Below are positions 58,711 to 64,000 of a DNA stretch of 64,000 bases, one piece after another. Under the pieces are notes generated by a model that saw only the letters and a list, made by a program, of their open reading frames with translations, was not told where the DNA came from and searched no databases. Position numbers and translations under genes: made by a program. Location of the stretch: the NCBI GenBank assembly GCA_964496695.1, contig CAZCBE010000003.1, positions 62,001 through 126,000 on the forward strand. Direction: 5' to 3'. The stretch's first letter is position 1; every line of letters starts with the position of its first letter. The DNA is from SXTU01 sp964496695. Lineage in GTDB: Bacteria > Verrucomicrobiota > Verrucomicrobiia > Limisphaerales > SXTU01.

Positions 58711-60822
58711 TCATTCCGGGCAGGGCACCACGGCCATGTTCTGCACTTCCACGCGCGCGGGGACTTCGTTGTAGGACAGCACGGCGAGGTCGGCGAAGGT
58801 GGTCTCGAAGAAACGACGGAAGGCGAGGCGGATTTGCGGTGCGCAGAGCACCACCGGGGCGTGGCCGGTGGCCAGCATCTGCGACACGAACTTGGAGAGG
58901 GACTCGACCACATGCCGGGCCAGGCGCGGCTCCATGGTGAGCGTGATCTCGCTGGGCGACTGCCGGAGGCCCTGGGCGATCTGCTGCTCCAGGCGTGGAT
59001 CGAGCGTGATGGCCCGGAGCGAGCCGTTGTCCTGCTGGAAGGGCTTGGCAAGCTGCGAGCCGAGGGCGCGGCGGGCGTGTTCGGAGAGTTCGTCGGGGTT
59101 CTTCGTCAGGTGCGCGTAGTCGCCGACCTTCTCCAGGATGCCCGCGAGATTGCGGATGGAAATGCCCTCGGCGAGGAGGTTTTGCAGGATGCGCTGCACC
59201 TGGCCGACCGTGAGCTGCGCTGGAATCAATTCGTTCACGACGGTCGGGTGCGTCTGCTTCAGGTTGTCGAGCAGCACCTGGACATCTTGGCGCGTGAGTA
59301 TCTCGTGGCAGTGGCGGCGGACGGTTTCGGAGAGATGCGTGACGAGGACGGACGCGGCATCCACGACGGTGTGACCGCTGACCTCGGCGTGCTTGCGCTC
59401 GACATCCGTGATCCACGTCGCGGGCAACTGAAACACCGGCTCGACCGTGGGCACGCCCTTGAGCTGGGCCTTGCTGTTGGTCGCATTCATCGCCAGCCAG
59501 TAGCCGGGCATCAGCTCGCCCTTGCCCATTGCGTTGCCTTTCACCAGAAACCGGTATTCGTTCGCGCCGAGCTGGAGATTGTCGCGGAGGCGGATGGGCG
59601 GGATGAGCAGGCCCATCTCCGAGGCGAAGTTGCGGCGGACGCCGGTGACGCGTTCGAGGAGGTCGCCGCCCTTGCGCGTGTCGGCCAGGCTCACGAGGCC
59701 GTAGCCCAGCTCGATCTGCAACGTGTCGAGCGAGAGCAAGTTTTCCATCTTGTCCGGGGCGGCGGCGGTGCCAGGCGTGGCGGGGGCACCGGGCTTGGCA
59801 CCTGCGGCTCCGGCGGCAGTCTTCGCTCCAGCCCCGGCCTCAACGGTGTCCGGGAAAAGATTGTGGCGCTTCATCGTCTCGGCGAGCAGCCAGACCGCGA
59901 CGGCGAGGCCGAGGAACGGGACCGTAGGCAGGCCGGGGACAACGGCCATGATCAGGAGCATGCCCGCCAGCAGCATCAGCACGCGGGGCGAGTAGAAGAG
60001 CTGTTTGCCCAGCTCCTTGCTCAGTTCATCCTTCGAGGCCGCGCGCGTGACCAGGATGCCGGCGGCGACGGACGTGATGAGGGCAGGAATCTGCGAGACG
60101 AGACCGTCACCGATGGAGAGCAGCGTGAAGCGTTCGAGGGATTCACCGATGGTCATGCCCTTCTGCATGATGCCGATGGCGAACCCGCCGACGATGTTGA
60201 TGACCGTGATGAGCACGGCGGCGATGGCGTCGCCGCGCACGAACTTGCTCGCGCCGTCCATCGCGCCATAGAAGTCCGCCTCCTGCTCGACCTTGCGGCG
60301 GCGGGCGCGGGCCTGCTCCTCGTTGATGACGCCGGCGTTCAGCTCGGCATCAATGGCCATCTGCTTGCCGGGCATGGCGTCCAAGGTGAAGCGCGCGGCG
60401 ACTTCCGCGATGCGGCCGGCACCCTTGGTGATGACGATGAAGTTGATGAGGACGAGGATGGCGAAGACAACGAGGCCGACGACGTAGTTGCCGCGCACCA
60501 CAAAGTTGCCGAAGGCCTCGATGATGTGGCCCGCGTAACCGTCGAGCAGGATGAGCCGGGTGGAGGCGACGTTGAGCGCGAGGCGGAACAGCGTGACGAT
60601 GAGCAGGAGCGTGGGAAACCCGGTGAAGTCCGCCGGCTCCTTCACATAAAGAATCACCAAGGCGATAAGCAACGCCAGGGCGATGCTCAGGGCGAGGAGC
60701 AAATCCAGCAGGAACGGCGAGACCGGCAGGATGAGCAACATGATGATGCCCAGGAAACTGCCGGTGAGCCAGAGGTCACCCTGCTTGAGGAGGCGGCTGA
60801 TGCTGGAGGTTAGATTTGCCAC
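58711..60822 (-). CDS. flhA: flagellar export-gate protein FlhA
   Basis: 703 residues. N-terminal membrane half with about eight helices and the conserved FHIPEP-type motif GFPTLLLIVTLFRLALNVASTRLIL, then QMAIDAELNAGVINEEQARARR and GDAIAAVLITVINIVGGF. The cytoplasmic half contains AEVSGHTVVDAASVLVTHL, LTRQDVQVLLDNLK and AQLTVGQVQRILQNLLAEGISIRN. FlhA is the docking site for chaperone-substrate complexes. The GTG at 60822 (VANLTSSISRL) is chosen because the residues upstream come from a simple repeat. It is between flhF and flhB. Confidence 0.96.
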   Translation of the reverse strand: MANLTSSISRLLKQGDLWLTGSFLGIIMLLILPVSPFLLDLLLALSIALALLIALVILYVKEPADFTGFPTLLLIVTLFRLALNVASTRLILLDGYAGHIIEAFGNFVVRGNYVVGLVVFAILVLINFIVITKGAGRIAEVAARFTLDAMPGKQMAIDAELNAGVINEEQARARRRKVEQEADFYGAMDGASKFVRGDAIAAVLITVINIVGGFAIGIMQKGMTIGESLERFTLLSIGDGLVSQIPALITSVAAGILVTRAASKDELSKELGKQLFYSPRVLMLLAGMLLIMAVVPGLPTVPFLGLAVAVWLLAETMKRHNLFPDTVEAGAGAKTAAGAAGAKPGAPATPGTAAAPDKMENLLSLDTLQIELGYGLVSLADTRKGGDLLERVTGVRRNFASEMGLLIPPIRLRDNLQLGANEYRFLVKGNAMGKGELMPGYWLAMNATNSKAQLKGVPTVEPVFQLPATWITDVERKHAEVSGHTVVDAASVLVTHLSETVRRHCHEILTRQDVQVLLDNLKQTHPTVVNELIPAQLTVGQVQRILQNLLAEGISIRNLAGILEKVGDYAHLTKNPDELSEHARRALGSQLAKPFQQDNGSLRAITLDPRLEQQIAQGLRQSPSEITLTMEPRLARHVVESLSKFVSQMLATGHAPVVLCAPQIRLAFRRFFETTFADLAVLSYNEVPARVEVQNMAVVPCPE

Positions 60823-60852
60823 GGTCAGGGGGTGAGGTTGAGGCGCGGAGAA

Positions 60853-61016
60853 ATGCCCAATTCCCAATCTTCAACGCCCAATGAATGACCAGTCGCCAAT
60901 GACCGATGACCGGCGGGTGAGCATCGCGCCCCGAACCGGCGGAAAGCCGGCCGAGTCGCTCCCCATTGAGCATTAAGCATTGGGCATTGATTGGTCATTG
61001 CGTCATTGGCCATTCG
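60853..61016. repeat. cattggtcatt-type repeat between flhB and flhA
   Basis: Two blocks of variants on CCAATG / CATTGG (cccaatgaatgaccagtc..., ...cattgggcattgattggtc) form an imperfect inverted pair around 60915-60960. A second pair of the same family is at 62884-63050. No gene is seen in the 150-bp gap. Confidence 0.75.
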
Positions 61017-62105
61017 TCATTTTACCAGCGAGCCTTCCATGTAGTAGCGGTAGCGGTTCACGCGATAGACCCATGCGAGCACTTCCGCGACTGCGGCGAA
61101 GAACTGAGCAGGAATCTCGCCACCCACCCGGCCATACTTGAAGAGCATGCGAGCGAGGGGCTTGTTTTCGAGGATCGGGATCTGATGCTGGCCGGCAATT
61201 TCCCGGATGCGGAGGGCGTTCAGGCGCGAGCCTTTGGCCACGATCACCGGGGCTTTCATCGTCTTGCGGTCGTAGCGCAAGGCGATGGCGATGTGGGTGG
61301 GGTTGACCAGAATTACATCGGCTTTGGGCACATCCTGGAACATTTTGCGCTTGGCGAGCTGCATCCGCTTGCGCTTTTGCTGGGCTTTGACCTCGGGATT
61401 GCCTTCGCTGGCCTTGCCTTCCTCCTTCACTTCTTCCTTGGTCATCATCATATCCTTCTGCATGCGGAAGACCTGCCAGGCGTAGTCGGCCAAAGCGATG
61501 AGCACGAGCACCCCGCCGACGCGCCAGAGGATGCGTCCGGCAGCACCGGTCATGAATTCGGCAATTCTTGCCGGGCTGACGGCGGTGAAGAAGATCGGGT
61601 CATCCAAGACACGCATCACCTCGCCGTAGGACAGCCCGATCACGACGGCGAGCTTGATGGCGTTGACCACGGCGGGCATGAGCGAACGCACGGAAAACAT
61701 GCGTTGCAGTCCGGCAATGGGGTTCACCCGTTCCCACTGGCCCTCCAGTGCTTCGGACGCGGTGCGGAACCGGCTTTGCATCCCGCCCGCCAGCAGGCCG
61801 CCGGCGAGGCCGGCGACGGCCACGGGCCAGACGCATTGGCCAAAGGTCGTCATGCCGCCGATGAAGTAAGCCTGCATGCCGTCCAGCGTGACCGGCCACT
61901 GATGCAGGTGGCCGAGCACGCCGCTCATGGTAAGGACCATGCGCCCCCAGATTTCTGCGCCAGTGAAAGAGAGCGCCGTCAGCCCGCCGCCGAGGACGAA
62001 GACCGTCTGCACCTCGACGCTGCGCGGGAACTGGCCGCGCTTCAGCGCCTCTTCCAGGCGCTTGGGCGTGGCTTGCTCTGTTTTGTCGCTGCCGGATTCG
62101 CTCAT
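61017..62105 (-). CDS. flhB: flagellar export protein FlhB
   Basis: 362 residues. N-terminal TEQATPKRLEEALKRGQFPRSVEV, four membrane helices over residues 30-215, and a cytoplasmic domain with the autocleavage motif Asn-Pro-Thr-His (VILVNPTHIAIALRY), which switches substrate specificity from hook to filament. GSRLNALRIREIAGQHQIPILENKPLARML is also canonical, in parts. It starts 7 bp after the fliR stop, forming fliR-flhB. Confidence 0.96.
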   Translation of the reverse strand: MSESGSDKTEQATPKRLEEALKRGQFPRSVEVQTVFVLGGGLTALSFTGAEIWGRMVLTMSGVLGHLHQWPVTLDGMQAYFIGGMTTFGQCVWPVAVAGLAGGLLAGGMQSRFRTASEALEGQWERVNPIAGLQRMFSVRSLMPAVVNAIKLAVVIGLSYGEVMRVLDDPIFFTAVSPARIAEFMTGAAGRILWRVGGVLVLIALADYAWQVFRMQKDMMMTKEEVKEEGKASEGNPEVKAQQKRKRMQLAKRKMFQDVPKADVILVNPTHIAIALRYDRKTMKAPVIVAKGSRLNALRIREIAGQHQIPILENKPLARMLFKYGRVGGEIPAQFFAAVAEVLAWVYRVNRYRYYMEGSLVK

Positions 62106-62112
62106 GGGTGCG

Positions 62113-62874
62113 TCAGCCGGCGAGGAGGCCGGCGATGTTCAACACGTCGTGAGGCAGGCGGCGGAGCCAGTTGGAGATGTGCTGGGCCATGAGGTTCAGG
62201 GAAAGCCCGAAAACCATCAGGCCCGCGATGGTGCGGATGGCGAAGCTCTCGGTGAACACGTTCATCTGTGGCACTGCGCGGCCCAGCACGGCGAAGACGA
62301 GCGAGATCACGAACGACACGGAGATGAGGGGCGCGGCCATCAACAGCGCGACGAGGAACATCCGGCTGGACTGCGCCAGCACATTGGCGAAGAGCGGTTC
62401 ATTCAGGCCAGCGCGACCGGCGGGCAAGGCCTGATAGCTCTGCTGAAAGGCCACGAGCAGCCAGTGATGCAGGTCCAGGGCCAGAAACAGGATGGCGGCG
62501 AGGTAGTAGAGGATGGTGCCGGGCGCTTCGGAGCGGCTCTCGCTAAAGGGGTTCAGGGTCGAGGCCATGCCCAGGCCCATCTCCTGCGTGATGATGGCCC
62601 CGGCCACGTCGAGCATGTAGAACGCCATGCGGGCCACGAACCCGAAGAGCACGCCCACGCCGACCTCCTTCACCATCAGCAGCACGAACTCGAACAGGCT
62701 CACCTTGGCCAGCGACATCGGCGGCAGCCCGGGTGCGATGAGGAAGGCGATCAGCACGCACAGCGCCAGCCGGATCTGCGTGGGGACGTTTCGGGCATTG
62801 AAGACCGGGAACACCGCCATCAGCGCGCTCACGCGGGCGAAGACCAGCATCCAGTTGGTGAACTCGAAGGGCAT
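62113..62874 (-). CDS. fliR: flagellar export protein FliR
   Basis: 253 residues with about six transmembrane helices. Family stretches: WMLVFARVSALMAVFPVFNARNVPTQIRLALCVL (in parts), VKEVGVGVLFGFVARMAFYMLDVAGAIITQEMGLGMASTLNPFSE and RAVPQMNVFTESFAIRTIAGL. The ATG at 62874 (MPFEFTNWML) is chosen; upstream codons read through a simple repeat. It is the third component of the export gate with FliP and FliQ and is followed by flhB after 7 bp. Confidence 0.95.
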   Translation of the reverse strand: MPFEFTNWMLVFARVSALMAVFPVFNARNVPTQIRLALCVLIAFLIAPGLPPMSLAKVSLFEFVLLMVKEVGVGVLFGFVARMAFYMLDVAGAIITQEMGLGMASTLNPFSESRSEAPGTILYYLAAILFLALDLHHWLLVAFQQSYQALPAGRAGLNEPLFANVLAQSSRMFLVALLMAAPLISVSFVISLVFAVLGRAVPQMNVFTESFAIRTIAGLMVFGLSLNLMAQHISNWLRRLPHDVLNIAGLLAG

Positions 62875-62883
62875 GGGGGAGGA

Positions 62884-63050
62884 ATGACCAATGTTCAATG
62901 ACCAATGACCAATGAATGCCCAAGCCCGGATGTCCAACGGCAACCGGAGGCTTCGACACAGATGATCGTGCGAGCTGGCGTTGCCGCGCCGCAGCCGCCA
63001 TTGGTCATTGGGAATTCATTGGTCATTGGAAATTGGGAATTGGTCATTCC
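62884..63050. repeat. cattggtcatt-type repeat between fliQ and fliR
   Basis: Left block caatgttcaatgaccaatga (from 62891) and right block cattggtcattgggaattca (from about 63000) form an inverted pair of the same family as 60853-61016. The 176-bp gap between fliQ and fliR holds no gene. Confidence 0.75.
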
Positions 63051-63320
63051 CTACTTCACCATTTCCGGAATCTTCTGGATCATGAGGGTGGTGAACTCCA
63101 GCAGGGTGCGCATCATCCAGGGCAGCAGCACGACGAGCAGGGCAACGATGCCCAGCGCCTTGGGCACGAAGGAGAGGGTCTGCTCTTGGATGGACGTGAC
63201 TGCTTGGAAGAGGCTTACTGCCAGTCCGATGCTCAGGGCGGTCAGCAGGATGGGGGAGGCCAGGGTGACGGCCTGAAACATCAGGCTCTTCAGAATCTCA
63301 ACGGCGAATTCGGGGCTCAT
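63051..63320 (-). CDS. fliQ: flagellar export protein FliQ
   Basis: 89 residues and two membrane helices: MSPEFAVEILKSLMFQAVTL, then ASPILLTALSIGLAVSLFQAVTSIQEQTLSFVPKALGIV (in parts) with the conserved IQEQTLSFVPK loop. Part of the FliPQR gate. It is separated from fliR and fliP by palindromic repeats but lies in the same orientation. Confidence 0.96.
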   Translation of the reverse strand: MSPEFAVEILKSLMFQAVTLASPILLTALSIGLAVSLFQAVTSIQEQTLSFVPKALGIVALLVVLLPWMMRTLLEFTTLMIQKIPEMVK

Positions 63321-63390
63321 GGGTTTTTAGGGGATGGGGGGATGGGGTCTGGCGGAAGGGGAGAAAGGGCGCGTGCGGTTGTGTCCTCTC

Positions 63391-63548
63391 ATTAGCACCC
63401 GGCTTCAGCCGGGTGTTGAGCCGCAGGGAAAGGCCGAACCGTTTCAACGGTTTGGCCGATGGATGGTTGGTTGCCCGACGCGGCAAACCGTTGAAACGGT
63501 TTGCCGTTGCTCGCATACGGCGGCACCCGGCTGAAGCCCGGTGCTATT
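63391..63548. repeat. four-hairpin palindromic element, copy 2 (fliQ-fliP gap)
   Basis: Modules in order: GCACCCGGCTTCAGCCGGGTG, GGCCGAACCGTTTCAACGG..., GGCAAACCGTTGAAACGG..., CACCCGGCTGAAGCCCGGTGC. This is the same series as at 52433-52582. The gap 63321-63630 holds no gene. Confidence 0.9.
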
Positions 63549-63630
63549 GAGATGGATTGGCCTATCATTCAGTTCCAGCGCCGGGCGGACAATTTTGCCG
63601 CCCACGAGCGCCTTGGGACTGAATAGCGAT

Positions 63631-64000
63631 TCAGATGCCAAAGCTCTGAACCAGGCTCCGAACGATCAAACTCCAGCCGTCCACGAGCACGAAGAGGAGG
63701 ATTTTCAGGGGCAGGGAAATGGTCATGGGCGGCATCATCATCATGCCCAGGCTCATCAGCACGGTGGCCACCACGAGGTCAATCAGGATGAACGGCACGA
63801 AGATCAGGAAGCCCATCTGAAACGCCGTGCGCAGCTCGCTGATGATGAAGCCGGGGATGACGACTTTCATCGGCAGTTGGTCCGGCGAGGTCGGGCCGAG
63901 GCCGGCCATGCTGGCAAACAGCTCCACATCCTTGGCGCGCGCCTGCTTGAGCATGAAGCTGCGGATGGGCTTGGCCGCGCGGTCCAGTGCCTCGTCGGCG
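63631..64000 (-). CDS. fliP: flagellar export protein FliP (partial, 5' end beyond the window)
   Basis: The frame stays open to the right edge, so at least 122 residues are visible: IRSFMLKQARAKDVELFASM, then ELRTAFQMGFLIFVPFILIDLVVATVLMSLGMMMMPPMTISLPLKILLFVLVDGWSLIVRSL (in pieces). This is the C-terminal half of FliP, the first gate subunit, whose normal length is about 250. The N-terminal periplasmic loop is missing only because of the window edge. The visible gene order implies the rest of the flagellar cluster continues to the right. Confidence 0.95.
   Translation of the reverse strand, partial: ADEALDRAAKPIRSFMLKQARAKDVELFASMAGLGPTSPDQLPMKVVIPGFIISELRTAFQMGFLIFVPFILIDLVVATVLMSLGMMMMPPMTISLPLKILLFVLVDGWSLIVRSLVQSFGI

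Overview
The window is a high-GC stretch of a bacterial chromosome with weak Shine-Dalgarno signals, many GTG/TTG starts and an unusual load of short palindromic repeats between and inside genes. The gene content (WXG100-like proteins, YfhO-family and DUF4337 proteins, an S1/P1 nuclease, large protein kinases, a flagellar system with FliW/CsrA) fits the PVC superphylum, most likely Verrucomicrobiota (a Pedosphaera/Limisphaera-like lineage). This assignment is inference; no rRNA or tRNA gene was seen.

Layout. (1) 1-1400, minus strand: the end of a cluster of small WXG100-like helical proteins that runs off the left edge. (2) 1649-14367: housekeeping genes, namely moaD/moaE, hpt, a YfhO-type membrane protein, a lipoprotein, a DUF4337 protein, an S1/P1 nuclease, cutA, a ROK sugar kinase with an SDR, and the divergent pair glgC / glmS. 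(3) 14655-21051, plus strand: a compact operon with a membrane-anchored coiled-coil protein, a 1116-residue protein kinase carrying an FtsK-gamma-like winged helix and an RCC1 propeller, a radical-SAM activase-like protein and a PP2C phosphatase. The last three genes overlap by 4 bp. It is the best candidate here for an undescribed system. (4) 21099-31426: signalling, with two histidine kinases, a response regulator, REC-HDOD, a degenerate REC-HD-GYP and HDOD proteins. (5) 31478-42443: a giant 3002-residue multi-domain glycosyltransferase and a methyltransferase-glycosyltransferase fusion next to flagellin, probably a flagellin glycosylation locus. (6) 42550-64000: flagellar genes. fliW-csrA-fliC lies behind a strong sigma-54-type promoter. 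A CheD-like/HDOD pair lies on the other strand. A long minus-strand run then reads fliP-fliQ-fliR-flhB-flhA-flhF-orf79-fliA-motA-motB-orf94 and flgF-flgG-flgA-flgH-flgI-flgJ-flgN-flgK-flgL, with a second sigma-54-type promoter before flgF.

How it fits together. The flagellar block encodes export gate, L/P rings, distal rod, hook-filament junction, H+ stator, FlhF, FliA and the FliW/CsrA flagellin control. Both sigma-54-type sites precede structural flagellar units, suggesting RpoN-driven class II/III expression with FliA as a later factor.

Repeats. At least six families of palindromic or short-period repeats are present. They punctuate the flagellar operon and also lie in frame inside proteins: several inter-domain linkers of the giant glycosyltransferase, the linker of the methyltransferase-glycosyltransferase, the N-terminus of the ROK kinase and the pre-signal leader of FlgI. 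A two-copy, four-hairpin element of about 150 bp sits at the flgG-flgA junction and in the fliQ-fliP gap.
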